Assembly: GCA_963575745.1 (NCBI GenBank)
Contig: CAUYUJ010022048.1
Location: 36,001 to 100,000 of the forward strand
Source of the DNA: Prorocentrum cordatum
Lineage: Eukaryota; Sar; Dinophyceae; Prorocentrales; Prorocentraceae
Direction: 5' to 3'
DNA: 64,000 nt
The notes below the pieces were generated by a model. That model was not told the origin of the DNA. It was given only the letters and a program-made list of their open reading frames with translations, and searched no databases. Every line of letters begins with the position of its first letter. Positions within the stretch are counted from its first letter, which is position 1. The translations under genes and the position numbers were made by a program. Of this stretch, positions 9,651 to 20,039 are shown piece after piece.

Positions 9651-9930
9651 GCGGGACCAATGACACTCTTTACTTCCCGCACGATGTTGCCGAACGGCTC
9701 GAAGGCGAGCTTCGTGCGCGGCCCAGCGCCATCGATGTCGCCTGCACCGACGACCGTGCCAGTGCGCCCCGCGAACTGGCCCTCCACGATGCGGACGCGA
9801 TCGCCCTTCTGCCTGGGGCGCCCCGCGCTTCCCGCAGCGACTGCCGCAGGAGCCGTCGCCTGCCGCAGGCCATCGGCCCAGGTGGCAGGAGGCCACACTA
9901 ACTTTCGACAGGAGGTGGCAGCGCCATGGT
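9593..9930 (-). pseudogene. KOW/NusG-like C-terminal domain remnant
   Basis: The minus-strand frame encodes KGDRVRIVEGQFAGRTGTVV (about 9808-9749) followed by a spacer and TKLAFEPFGNIVREVK (to about 9665). This is the KOW pattern of NusG/Spt5-type transcription factors: G-D-x-V-x-I, G-x-F-x-G-x-x-G and a final FG. There is no in-frame ATG upstream; the frame opens in Gly/Glu-rich low-complexity sequence, so only a C-terminal exon or fragment is present. Its last residues (PGEGPNHMQL) come from dispersed element AB. It lies antisense inside the retrocopy, so it is probably a carried-over fragment of a neighbouring or fused gene. A plastid NusG origin is possible but unproven. Confidence 0.5.
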
Positions 9931-10101
9931 TTACCCCGTTGATACGCGGTGACTGTTTCGCCTCTCCCTCCCTCCTCCTCGCTCCTCCTCCTCCTCCTCC
10001 TCTTTCCTCCTCTTCCTCACCGGTGGAGCCGATACGTTTCAAGGAGATGTCGTATCAGCGTGATGTTTCACCCCAGGCGTATATCGACGATTTGCCGTGA
10101 C

Positions 10102-10109
10102 AAAAAAAA
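10102..10109 (+). other. A-tail of retrocopy
   Basis: Eight A residues directly precede the right target duplication; the last A is shared with it. This is the expected trace of the mRNA poly(A) tail. Confidence 0.8.
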
Positions 10110-10128
10110 GTGGGCAAGTGAAGGCTAT
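10109..10128 (+). repeat. Right 20-bp target-site duplication of retrocopy
   Basis: Identical to 8230-8249. Confidence 0.92.
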
Positions 10129-11098
10129 GTTGTTTTCCGTCAGCGAGATCATTGCCAGGCATATTCTTTCAGTGAAAGCAATGCCTTCCAATTGTCTTTG
10201 CCTTCGATGGGCACCTCCGCTCACCCCGCCTCCGCACACCTCACGGAGGCGTGGTCCTCGCCCCCACGCACTTCCGAACCGATCCGATCCACCTCCTTCT
10301 CGCCGCGAGGAGGAGGTGGGCTGGATCGGCTCGGCGGAAACGAACGTCAGGAATCACCGTGCCGTCTGGGGCCCACATGGGCCACAAGTTTAGAGCACTG
10401 CGATCAAAGAACAGTTTTTGGCCGCATTTGCATGCCACACCGCCTGGCGGCGAACAAAAACACAGCGGCCCCAACCATCCGCTCTGGGAAGAGGTGGGAG
10501 GAAGAGGGAGGGCTGCTCCTGACCAGCGCTGCGACGCCCTGACCCCGCCGCCTCCGTCTCGTTGTCTTCAGTCCAGAGCAGACCTTCTCGTCCGCAGGAG
10601 GGGGACGGGACAAAACAGTCTAAGACAGGCCTTTCTCGTGTTCCTTCCCCGGGATTGCCCTCGTGAAGGGCAGCGGTGCTCCTCTTTTCTTTACTGCTGC
10701 GTCTCCGAGGGAGACGCCCAAGCACAGAGGCAAGAAGAGATTCCAGGGATATTCCGTTGTCCGCCCTTCCGTTGTCGTTGTCGCTCGGCCCCCTTGTCCA
10801 TCCCATCCCCCCCGCCCTCCTCCCTGACCCCCCCCCCACCCTCCTCGATCTCCCCTCGTTCCCCCTCTTTCCTCTTGACATTCGTCCCTCCGGTTCCAAT
10901 CCCGCCTTGGACAGGGCCCCCCCCTCTGATTCGACCGCCCCCCTTTGCAACTCAGGGGGCTGGGCCCTCCCCCCGATTCGCCCCCCCCCGCTTTCGAGGG
11001 CCGCACACTTTTTAAGGAGCAGGCCTCCCCCCCGCGGTGCCAACGTGTCAAGCGGTTTTCCAGGCAAGCGTCCAGGAAACGCGTTCTCCCAAATCTAG
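10129..11098. other. Gene-free, CT-rich low complexity
   Basis: No supported gene. Contains a GATCC-rich hairpin-like patch near 10278-10335 and C/T-rich sequence at 10760-11000. Confidence 0.5.
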
Positions 11099-11146
11099 GA
11101 AGAATGTCCAGATATAATCAGAACATATCATCGGAGATCTGTCATG

Positions 11147-11320
11147 CGGGGGACACAAACACAGACAGCTGCATTTGGATGACCATGCAAATATACGACA
11201 ATATGGTACGGGTAGGGGAAGACGAATATCTGAACTATATATACTGGAAAATGCAGAGAGTCCTGGGGACTGTGTCTGTTTACGTGTGTGCGCCCCTTGA
11301 CCCCTTCAATCTAGGATTGC
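11147..11320 (+). repeat. Dispersed repeat R2, divergent copy
   Basis: Shares the order CACAAACACAGACA, an AAATATRSGAMAATATGG-type core, GGGGAAGACGAATAT, a second AATAT block, TGTTTACGTGTGTG and CCCCTTCAAT with the copies at 21905-22075 and 25505-25690. Confidence 0.5.
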
Positions 11321-11329
11321 TCCCCGCCC

Positions 11330-11765
11330 CTCCACATCCAGGCCCACAAGTGCGCCCTGGACGCAATACCAGCCCTCGCCGCCCCCGGCGCCGCCGCCAG
11401 TGGGGCCCAGGCCAACTGGCCGTCCCTCGCCGCCGCGGTCGTCGTTTCGCCGTCGCCGTCGTCGTCGTCGCCTCGTCGCCTGCGTTCTCCTCGCCCTCCT
11501 CAGGCTCCTCCTCCACCCTCCTCCACCTCCTCCTCCTCATTACTCCCTCCTCCCTCCTCCCTCCTCGACTTTTCCTCCCTCCTCGCGTTCTCCTCGCCCT
11601 CCTCAGGCTCCTCAGGCGCCTCGGGCTCCTCAGGCGCCTCAGGCTCCTCAGGCCCATCGGGCCAGGCCCATCGGGCCCCTCAGGCCCATTGCGCTCCTCA
11701 GGCTCGTCTGGCTCCTGGGGCTCCTCAGGCACTTCAGGTCCCTCGGGCTCCTGTCCACAGAGCTC
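11330..11765. repeat. CTC/GTC triplets and 12-bp GGCTCCTCAGGC tandem repeat
   Basis: CGTCGC and CTC triplets (11400-11600) pass into about 12 degenerate GGCTCCTCAGGC units (11600-11745). Open frames across it are Ser/Leu/Pro-rich artefacts. Confidence 0.8.
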
Positions 11766-11939
11766 CAACGTCTTGATCAGCATCAAGATGGGGTTGTTTC
11801 CCAGGTTTCCCCGGAGAGGGTGGGGGCCGAGGGTTCTTTTGTTGCTGTGTTCCACTGTGCCGGTCCGCAATTTGCACAGGGCTGGCGAATGCCCAATATA
11901 TCAAACAAAGGTAAAGGATTTGATTGTGTAGGACAGCGA

Positions 11940-12030
11940 GTTTTGCGCGTGCTCGCTTGAGGAAACTGTACCCCCCATCTCGGATGATTAATAAATGGGT
12001 CCGCGGACTTCCGCTTTTCCTACTTGAAAA
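11940..12030 (+). repeat. Dispersed repeat D1, copy
   Basis: Contains TGCTCGCTTGAGGAAACTG, CCCCCCATCTCGGATGATT, AATAAATGGGTCCGCGGAC and a TTCCTACTTGAAAA end, matching 7085-7180 in order. Confidence 0.6.
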
Positions 12031-12199
12031 ATCTGGCGCGGAGCTTTTTGCGCAGAATCCTCCACAAATAGCGAAGTCAGGTGACCCTGATTGTCCACAG
12101 AAAAAGCGAGAACGTTGACGTTTTGCGTCCCCTCTCGAGGACGGCGCGTCCTGCGCCCAGAATTCTCAAGGATGCCTCGAGCGAAGCGCTTGCTTTGCT

Positions 12200-12480
12200 G
12201 TCCCACCGTAATTTACCAGGGATCGTGGCCACGGGAGCGCGTCGACGCCGCGTAATTTGCAAGGGGCCGTGGCTTCGGGACCGCAGACGCATTGCAATGT
12301 ACTGGAGCTCTTGGTTTTGGGGGGAGCGAACGGCAGCGTAATTTACAGGAGATCGTGACCTCGGAAGAGCGGGCGCAGTATAATTTACGAGGGGTCGTGG
12401 CTTTGGGGGAGCGGGCGCAGTGTAATTTTCCAAGGATCGTGGCTTTGGGAGCGCGGACGCATAGTCGGTGGCGAGGAAGG
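12200..12480. repeat. 42-44 bp minisatellite, six copies
   Basis: Anchors GTAATTTAC or close forms at 12208, 12252, about 12293, 12338, 12380 and 12422. Each is followed by AGGGATCGTGGCTTTGGGAG and GCGGGCGCAG. Related degenerate units lie at 7540-7870. Confidence 0.85.
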
Positions 12481-13500
12481 CAGGTCGCAGTGAAACGGAG
12501 ACCCCGCCGTGCGTGTGGGCGAGGCGAAGCGGCGAAGCTGCGTGGGCGGGCGAGAGGAATGAACCTTACTCTTGCTAGGGCGCCGCCGGGCCGAAAGACC
12601 ACCCTCTTGGGTTGTCCGCGGTGGCCAAGGGTGCCGCACCGTGGCTTCCTGGTGGTATCCCGTGGTGTCCCTTGGTGTCCTTCGTTGGCCCCTTGGTGTC
12701 CCGTGGCGCGGTGGATATTGAGCTTTTGTTGAGAGCACGTGTTGAGTGGCTTCTAACCCACCAACCCACCCAGTAGATAACGTAATGCTTGCCCCCCCAC
12801 CCAATCGGCGCAGCGCACGTTGCATGGCACGACATATGTGTGTGTTGTTCGCAGTGCACGGACAGCGTGTTTGCAGTGTGGCAGCCGTGCGTTTCTGGTG
12901 TGGAGAGGCACGTGGTGTTCGCGGGCTGATGTGGCGCCCGCACAGGCGCTGTGGTGCACGCGACATTGGAATGTACACAAGCCCCGTGGTGTATTGAGGC
13001 ATTATGATGCACGCGCTTTGTATGGTGTGCACAGGCACCTGCACAGGCACTGCACAGGCTCGGTGGTGCACACAACGCGCACACACACACTTTGCAGCAT
13101 AAGCTGTATTGTACACAGATATGGTTGTGTGTACAAACATTGTGGCGTAGCGTTTTGATGCCGTGGCGTACAGAGGCCCAAAATACGGGCAGTCAGTAAT
13201 CACGAACAACTCATGTATGGAATGTGATACGCTGGGGACCCACCATGGTCAGCCGGAGTTTGACCCCGTCAGGAGCCTGCAGTTCTACACAGGCTTTGTG
13301 GTGTATGCGGGCCTCGTGTTGTAAAGGCGCCGTTGCATACACATCGTGTTGTTTCAGCATATGTGGTGCACACGAGCGTTGAAATGTAAAGGTACTTGTA
13401 GAGATGAGAGAGACGTACCTGTATACGTTACATATGTATATTAATGTGTGTCTGTGTACGCCCTTGGTTACGAGCGGTATATATATATATATATATGCAC
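12481..13500. other. Gene-free; GTGTCC, GTGCACAGGC and TA microsatellite DNA
   Basis: 12640-12715 holds CCCTTGGTGTCC-type modules, related in reverse to GGGACACC modules at 24670-24830. 12820-13430 is GT/CA-rich with repeated GTGGTGTGCACAC and CACAGGCAC words. 13479-13496 is a short (TA)n run. Confidence 0.6.
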
Positions 13501-13599
13501 ACACGCGCTTATCAACCTAGATGTATGTATACGCCCCTCCCCCGGGCCCCGACCCCCACCTCCAGGACATCGAACATCTTTGGACAATCCCGGGTACCG

Positions 13600-14400
13600 C
13601 CCTCCTATGGCTGCCAGCGCGCAGCAGGAAGGCCTCGGGACGGCCAGGATGCCCCCAAGACAGCCCAAGAGTGCCCTGAGCAGCCCAAGACGGCTCTCTG
13701 GATGCCCCCAAGACAACCTCAGACGGCTTTCCGACGGCCCTCGAGGGCGACGAGAGCGCCCAAGAGTGTGCCAATGGTTCACAAGAGGCCCCCAACACCG
13801 CCCAAGATAAGCCCAAGGAAGTTTCCGAGAGGCCCAAACCTTCGAAACAAGCAACTTCGATTGCGCATGACCCCTGAGAAGGCCCCAAGAGGCGCCCCAA
13901 GCGGCCCGAATGGGGGCCCTAGACACACTGACGAGGGCCCAAGGAGGCTCCCAAGACGCCCCGACGACAGCGCAGGAGGCCCCCCGAGAGCCCACAGAGG
14001 CGCAAGTCGGTCAGGAGGACGGCCGATCGGCCCCGCGAGCCCACAGAGGCCCCAGACACCCCCCAGATGCCCAAAGACGACCGAAAGAAGTCCCCGAAGA
14101 AGCGGTTTGGGGAATGCTTTGCTCTTCGGTCTTCCGGGCGTCCGAGACCGCCCAGGCGGCCAGAGAATCGCCTCAAATTTAACCACGAGGGCTTCCAGGC
14201 AGCCCAAGAGGAACCCCAAGACAGCCCAATATGGCCCCAAGATGACCCGACGATCGGCCCATGACGGCCCAAAATTGCCGCTGGACGACCCCCGACACTC
14301 CAAGTCGTAACCCGGTCGTTCAGGGACACCGGGGTTGGAAGCAGGGTTGCCCCCCGGAGACCCCTCAGAGGCCCCCCAAAGGCAAGAAACCCAAGAGGCT
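13600..14400. repeat. CCCAAGA-rich tract, reverse orientation of GGCCTCTTGGG family
   Basis: Dozens of modules such as GGCCCAAGAGGC, GCCCCAAGACAGCCC and CCCAAGATGACCC. The long open frames on both strands come from this repeat and are not called as genes. Confidence 0.7.
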
Positions 14401-14614
14401 TCCAGAAGGCCCCAACAGCCCAGCGTGTGCAGCAGAGGCACCGAAATGGTGCAGGTGGCAGTATCTACGCGACGTGCCTGCCACCTGGGAGGTACGTCGC
14501 AACGAGGAGAGGAGAGGAGGGAGGAGGGCCATGTGTGGAGTGGCGCGGTGCCTGCGGGCAGCACACCCCATAGAGGTGCCAAGTGCAGCGGGCAGCGGTG
14601 GCTGCAGCAGGTGG

Positions 14615-15010
14615 TTAGCGCCGACGGCGGGCACCGGGGGCGTCGTCCCATGTCGCGTCAAAGCGGCGTTTGCCAGGCTTGCCGCCTTTGTCGCGCCCTC
14701 TGCCTTGCTCGGCAGCCTCGCGCTCCCGCGCCTCCTGCCTGCGAGTGTTCTCGGCCTGCTGGCCGCGCCAGACCTGATCCCAGTCCACGTGGATCCCTTC
14801 CCACGAGCAGTATATTTTGATGTCGAAGTTCCAGTACCACAGATCGGCCATGAACTCTCGGCAAAAGTCCTCGCTGGCACGCGTGTTGCACTTCCCTTTG
14901 CCAACGCCCTTGTTGTCACGCTTGTCACATGCGCGCTTCCAACCTTCGACGAAGAGCCAACATCGATCTGAAGACGCCTGTCGACGGCACTTCAGCTCTC
15001 TAGGCCGCAT
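14615..15010 (-). CDS. Hypothetical protein fragment, 131 aa
   Basis: ATG at 15010 opens a 131-codon frame with natural composition: an aromatic, charged block (FCREFMADLWYWNFDIKIYC, then SWEGIHVDWDQVWRG) followed by a basic, glutamate-rich helical tail (QQAENTRRQEAREREAAEQ) and an Arg-rich end. I recognise no domain. It is collinear with the degenerate coding stretch just upstream on the same strand (15000-16740) and may be its C-terminal exon. The basic tail suggests nucleic-acid or nuclear association, but this is inference. There is no evidence of a promoter or spliced leader. Confidence 0.45.
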   Translation of the reverse strand: MRPRELKCRRQASSDRCWLFVEGWKRACDKRDNKGVGKGKCNTRASEDFCREFMADLWYWNFDIKIYCSWEGIHVDWDQVWRGQQAENTRRQEAREREAAEQGRGRDKGGKPGKRRFDATWDDAPGARRRR

Positions 15011-16740
15011 CGGGCGTGCACGCGCTTAAAAACGAGGCGGAATCGCGGCAGGCGGTACAACCTATCATCCAGGTCGAGCCAGGCTCGCTCAGCGTGGTCG
15101 TCGGGCCAGTCCGGGTTCCGCATGCTGTCCATGCGCCTGTGCTTTTGCGTCTGACGCTGGCTGCGGCCTGCCTTGCCTCTTCCATACAGTCGGGGTCGCC
15201 GCCGCAGCCATGAGCGGGGGCGCTGGATGCTGGCCCATCGGGTGCTGCGCTTGGCCCGGGCCCGGCGGCGCGCGGCTGGGCCAGAGTGTGGTCGTCCCGG
15301 AGTAGGCTAACCGCACGGCCAGTCGGTCCCCAAGAGCGCGTCCCGCTTGATGACCCACGCGCGGCGCGCTGCGTCGGCTGCATCCCAGACGACCGTCCAG
15401 GCCTGCCGCACTCTCACGCTGAGGAGGCCAGACTCTCCGAGCAATGTGGGAGCGTCGGGTTCGCGCACCTCTTCGACTGGGCCAGCGAGGGGTCCTGGGC
15501 TGGCGGGCGTGTGCAGGGTGCCCTTCTCGCTGGGGCTGGTTGCCCACACCCTTGGCGCGGCGGACAGATTGTCGCGTGCCATGACGAAGTCTCCGGGGCC
15601 AGGTCCGTCATGCTGCCTCAGTGCGCCCTGAGAGGGTGGCTGGGGTCCAGCAGCGGGGTGCCTCTGCGGGCCGCGGCGTTGGCTTCGTCTTGGTTTTCTG
15701 ACCAATCCGGCTCATCCTTCACAGGTGCACCGTGCTCGGCCAGGCGGCGCGGCTCACCAGGTGCGGCATCGGTGCAGGCTGTCTCACTCTGACCGGTTGC
15801 CAGGAGCGCAGTGGCTGCCTTGCTGCTGTGAGCGAGGTCGGCCTCGCGGGCGGGGTCTGGCGTTCTGCGCGGCGCTGTCGCTGGACCCCCTTTCGCCTCC
15901 CCCTCCTGTCGCGGGGACCGCTGGGCGCGAGGCGTCGTCGCGAGGTGGGTGGTTGGCGTCGTGGGTTGGTCCTGCGGGGCGGCACAACTCGGGAGTGCTA
16001 GCTGCGTTTGGCGGCGGGCCAGGTGGGGGCGCTGGGGCTGTTGTCTCCTCGGCGGTCCCTCCGTGGGCTGGGAGCGGTTGCTGCCTTGCGGCCTGTGCTG
16101 GCACGGTGTTGGCTGGGGCAGTGTAGTGTGCCAGCAGCGGGGAGTCCGGAGTGGGAAGCGTTTGGGGACGCCGTCCGCCTGGACATCATTCAGGTAGATC
16201 GTGGCCAGGAAGTCGCGATAGCCTGCCTCGCTCCATGCTCGAAGATGCCGCGGTACTGAGCCATGGGCGGCCCCCGGGCTAGCCAGGTCTCTCCTTTCGC
16301 GCCCACCGCCCCCACTCTTGCACGATCCCTTTCGTGGACTTGCAGCAGGAAGCTACCATGTCCTTCGCGATGGCGCTGTCGCGGGGTCCGGCTGCTCAGC
16401 CGGGCGACCTCTTGCACTGTGAGGTCGGGGCAGCGCGGTGGTGGCAGATGGGCCAGACCGCGGAGTACATCTTCTGGCCTGCAGGCGGGTCGCATGGCCG
16501 GGACGACGGCTTCAATCGTGGTGCGCAAGTTGCGAGGTGGCGTTCCGCGTAGCCCTCCTTTGTGCGCGGGCAGCCATCGAAGCCCGACCTGTTGAGGCCC
16601 CTGACGATGCTCAGGAGGACCTCGCGGGAGAGCAGCGCTGGGAGGTGCTCGCAGCCTTCAGCTGCACCGGGATCGAGATCGTCCCATTTGACAGCTGCGG
16701 ACGGACACATGTTGTAGAGTTGTTTTGTGGCCAGAAAAGA
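15000..16740 (-). pseudogene. Degenerate or multi-exon coding region
   Basis: Reading toward lower coordinates, natural-looking peptide segments occur in order but in changing frames. They include VKWDDLDPGAAEGCEHLP and VLLSIVRGLNRSGFDGCP (about 16695-16570), VRGLAHLPPPRCPDLT-like sequence, SEAGYRDFLATIYLNDVQAD (about 16230-16170), an Ala/Pro-rich linker, FVMARDNLSAAPRVWATSPS and AWTVVWDAADAARRAWVIKR (about 15585-15330), and MRNPDWPDDHAERAWLDLDD with RLYRLPRFRLVFKR (about 15124-15020). Frame changes may be introns or indels. No family is recognised. It is best read as one decayed gene or an unspliced gene model together with 14615-15010. Confidence 0.4.
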
Positions 16741-17640
16741 CATAACAGCGGTTTTCATTTTGAGCGTGCTCACTCTGTATATTATGAATGTCATTGCTCG
16801 ACTTGTGCTTAGGGAGCCGCGAGTGCGTGACGATCGAATCTAGCAGACGATGACATAACATCCACGTTTATATGTTGGTCCAGTCGACATATTTGAGCGC
16901 TGGAATTCCAGCGTCCCCGCTTGCGTATTGAATGGCATAGTTTGCTGAGCAATCTCGTTGGCCATCACCATTTGTCTTGGGCCCCTGTTGTCGTATGTAA
17001 GGAAAGCCAAATGCACCCCGCATGCACGTCAGGTTTTCCCAGAGATTGTCGGTGTCCTAGCGCGGCGAACTACGCAAACTATACAATCACAACGATGACG
17101 TTATGCCCTCGGCTAGTTCAAATCCGACGGGCGGCGTGGGGTACCGATACGCGTGACCACGATGGGGCTGTTGGCTGCTCCACCAGGGCGATAAAACGGC
17201 TGCTGCACCGGAGCGATGAGATCGGGGTATCTCACCGGAGACTCCGACAATGACGTTTTTTCCGCGCAGACCCGTTTGTTGCGAGTTTTTGCCATTGATC
17301 ATTGGCAGGATTTCATAACAACGCATCGCTTTAAAATGAATGGAATGTTGCTGCTTGTATCACTCTTACACATGATATCGTTTCAAAGTTCTCGCTGACT
17401 CCCAGTACGGACGCGCTGCATTCGAGCCAAGCCAATGTATACATGACCGCGGCGATGGCGGATTGCAGCTGCCGACCATTGAGGCCTACGAGACGAAGGT
17501 GGATGACATGGGACGACAATTTTCGAAGATTTGCCGCGGAGGAAGTCTTGCGGAAGTGCAGTGCAATTGCAAAGGATGGGGTCGCGCGGAGTTCCCTGTC
17601 TAAGGGTTTCGCTGTGTGGTTTTGCTAGCCGGTGTCCTCA
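16741..17640. other. Gene-free, composition-balanced spacer
   Basis: Less repetitive and AT-richer than its surroundings. No convincing frame, tRNA or promoter found. Confidence 0.5.
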
Positions 17641-18180
17641 TCCGCATTTGTTGCTCTCTCTCTCTCTCTATTCTTCCTTGCCCTCTCTCAATCTCTCTCG
17701 ACCCAGACTTTTCCTCTACGCCTTTTCATTTCCTCCGCCTCCTCCCCCTCGTTTCTCCCATCGTCCTCGTCCGCCTCCTTGTTTCGACCCCTCCCTATCC
17801 CGCGCCCTCGCCCCCCGTGCACCCGTGCGTCAGGGAAAGCAGGCGGATGAAGATGAGGAGCAGCAGGAGGAGGAAGAGGAGGAGGAGGAGGGGGAGGAGG
17901 AGAGAGGACGAGGACGAGGACGAGGACGAGGAGGGAGAAGGAGGAGGAGGAGGAGGAGGAGGAGGAGGAGGAGGAGAGAGGAGGAGGAGAGAGGAGGAGG
18001 AGGAGGAGGAGGAGGAGGAGGAGGAGGAGGAGGAGGAGGAGGAGGAGGAGGAGGAGGAGCAGGAGGAGCAGGAGGGGAAGAAATAGGAGGAGCGAGGAGC
18101 AGGAGGAGGAGGAGGAGGAGGAGGAGAAGCAGAAGGAGGAGGAAGAGGAGGAGGAGGAGGAGGAGGGCCCCACGCGGAGG
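17640..18180. repeat. Polypyrimidine tract followed by large (GGA)n block
   Basis: 17640-17830 is CT/CTC-rich; 17855-18175 is almost pure GGA/GAG purine triplets. Such mirror-symmetric purine tracts can form triplex (H-DNA). Overlapping poly-Glu, poly-Gly and poly-Arg frames are rejected as genes. Confidence 0.95.
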
Positions 18181-19120
18181 AGTAGGGGGGGTGTGGCCAG
18201 CGAAGCGAGGCGCAGGGCCACGGGGCGAAAAACGCCAGGACTGGGCGGCGCGAGGGGGGGGGATCCTTCGGGCGGAAGGCCCCGCGGGAGCATTCCGACG
18301 ACGACGAGCTCGAGGGTGAGCACGAGGGCACGACGACGACGACCACGAGCACGAGCACGAGGGCGAGCAAGGCGGCGAGCACGACGGCGATGCGGAGGCG
18401 GGTTCACGACGAGGAGCATGAGGGCGAGCAGCAGCGGTGCGCGCAGGCGACGCCCGCGCCGACGCCCGCGGCGCCCGCGGCCTCGCCGGCGGCTCCCGCC
18501 GCGGCGCCGGCGGCGGTGGTCACCCAGGCAGAGCGCCGCATCGTCGCTCTCCCTCTGTCCTTTGCCTCCTGTCCCCCCCCCCCCTCCCTCCCTCCTCGTA
18601 CTTCTCCTCCTCCCCCCCCTCCTTCCCACTTCCTCCACTTCCTGCTCCTGATCCTCAGGGCCACCCATGCCCCTCTTCTCCTCGCTCCCCTGTTCTCCTC
18701 GCTCCCCTCTCCTCCTATCCCTCCCCTGCCTCCTGTCCCTCCCTCCCGCCCGTCACCTCCCCTCGTCTCCTCCGCTACCCTCGTGGTGAGCAGGAGGATC
18801 CCTTCCCCCCCGTCCTGTTACTGACTCCTCCCTCGTCGTCTTCAACATCATCGTACTCGTCCGCATTCCCTTGCCTTCTCCGTCCTCTCCTCATCAACTC
18901 TCTGACATTCCTCCATCCCTCCCCTCAGCTGCCTCGGGCTCATGTTGTCCCCATGGGCTCGAAGTGTTTCCCCTGGGTTCTGCATGCTGTCGCCTCCCTG
19001 GCTCCTCGTAGCTCCGAGTCAGCTCAGCAGCAGTCGCCGTTGTTGTAGCAGTCGCCGCAGCGGCACTGGCAGCAGTCACCGTCGTCGTCGTCGTCGCAGC
19101 AGCAGCAGCAGCGGATGCGG
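18181..19120. other. GC-rich then CT-rich low-complexity sequence
   Basis: GCG/CGA-rich sequence (18195-18520), then C/T-rich sequence (18540-18960), and a short GTC/GCA triplet patch (19078-19110). No gene supported. Confidence 0.55.
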
Positions 19121-19324
19121 TCAGCGGCCGCTGCAGCCGTGAGCACGGCTGGGCGGTTGCCGGGCCGCTGTGCCGACGCGGTCGGGCGACACCTCGCGGT
19201 CACCACCACCCGCCTGTCGAGAGGAGCGTTGGCACCAACACCACCACCATCCCGAGGGGGGGCACCTTCAGCGAGCGGAGGGGATGGCTCGACCAAGATG
19301 GGGAGGACCACACCGCCAGGAGTG

Positions 19325-19445
19325 ATGGGCCTGTTTTCCACCACCACCACCACCATAAGTTGGAGGGGGAGGGGGTCTTTCTCCTCCTCCTCCTCCTCCT
19401 CCTCCTCCTCTTCGTCCTCCTCCTCGTCGTCCTCCTCCTTCTGCC
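19325..19445. repeat. CAC and TCC triplet tracts
   Basis: A (CCA)n run in GGGCCTGTTTTCCACCACC is nearly repeated at 30418-30446, and is followed here by about 60 bp of TCC/CTC. Confidence 0.7.
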
Positions 19446-19639
19446 CTCCAACTTCTGGTGAGGACCCTCCCCGGCGCACCGTGCTGTTGTACCCCGCCTC
19501 TGTCCCACGGCTGTCGTCGTGTGGTGCGAGAGGCGCCGCCCAAGTGCGCCGGCGGCTGCGGCTTCTTTGGCAGCCCGACGTTGGAGGGCTATTGCTCGAA
19601 GTGCCACGCCGGCAGGCGAAAGGAGGCCCCGCGCGCCTC

Positions 19640-19860
19640 TTCTTCGGGCGGCGCTCGCCACTCGTCGCCGCCGCCGCTCGTCGCCGCCGCCGCTCGTCGT
19701 CACTGCCGCTCGTCGTTGCCGCCGATCGTCTTCGCCGCCACTCGTCCTCGCCGCCGCTCGTCGCCTTCGCCGCTCGTCGCCTTCGCCGCTCGTCGTCGCT
19801 GCCGCTCATCGCCGCCGCCGTCGCCGTCGTCGGCGGCGGCGGCGAACGAAGTTCGTCGAC
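19640..19860. repeat. CGTCGC-type triplet tract
   Basis: Repeated GCCGCCGCTCGTCGCC, CACTCGTCGC and CTCGTCGTC units of 15-24 bp that read as Arg/Ser/Pro-rich peptides on both strands. Confidence 0.8.
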
Positions 19861-20039
19861 AGCGTTGTCTTCGAGGAGCACCAGCAGGAAGGATGGAGGA
19901 GGACGTTGAGTAGGATCAGCAGGAAGATGAGCAGGGGTGGAAGAGGGGCCCCTCTCCGTCCCCGGTGACGGAGACTGGCAGGCCGGGGGGGGGGAGAGTG
20001 CGGAAGGCTGGATGGAGTTGCAGGGAGGAGGAGGGGAGC

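Larger units (their letters stand above)
8230..10128 (+). mobile_element. Retroposed trans-spliced mRNA (processed gene copy)
   Basis: In order: a 20-bp direct repeat, the complete DinoSL 22-mer, a short 5' leader, a 320-codon frame, ~830 bp of 3' sequence, an A8 tail, and the same 20-bp direct repeat. This is the structure expected when a capped, trans-spliced, polyadenylated mRNA is reverse-transcribed and inserted by a LINE-type machinery. The insert is about 1.86 kb. The intact direct repeats suggest a recent event. The frame carries no RT, so the copy is non-autonomous. The 3' part also holds antisense KOW coding sequence and a dispersed repeat, so the source transcript, or a template switch, joined unrelated sequence. 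Confidence 0.88.

Noticed and set aside
17100-17135. tRNA-like B box (AGTTCAAATCC)
   Set aside because: No matching A box, acceptor stem or cloverleaf could be found upstream.
17688-18668. 326-codon minus-strand frame
   Set aside because: Reading of the large GGA block and Arg-rich GC sequence only.
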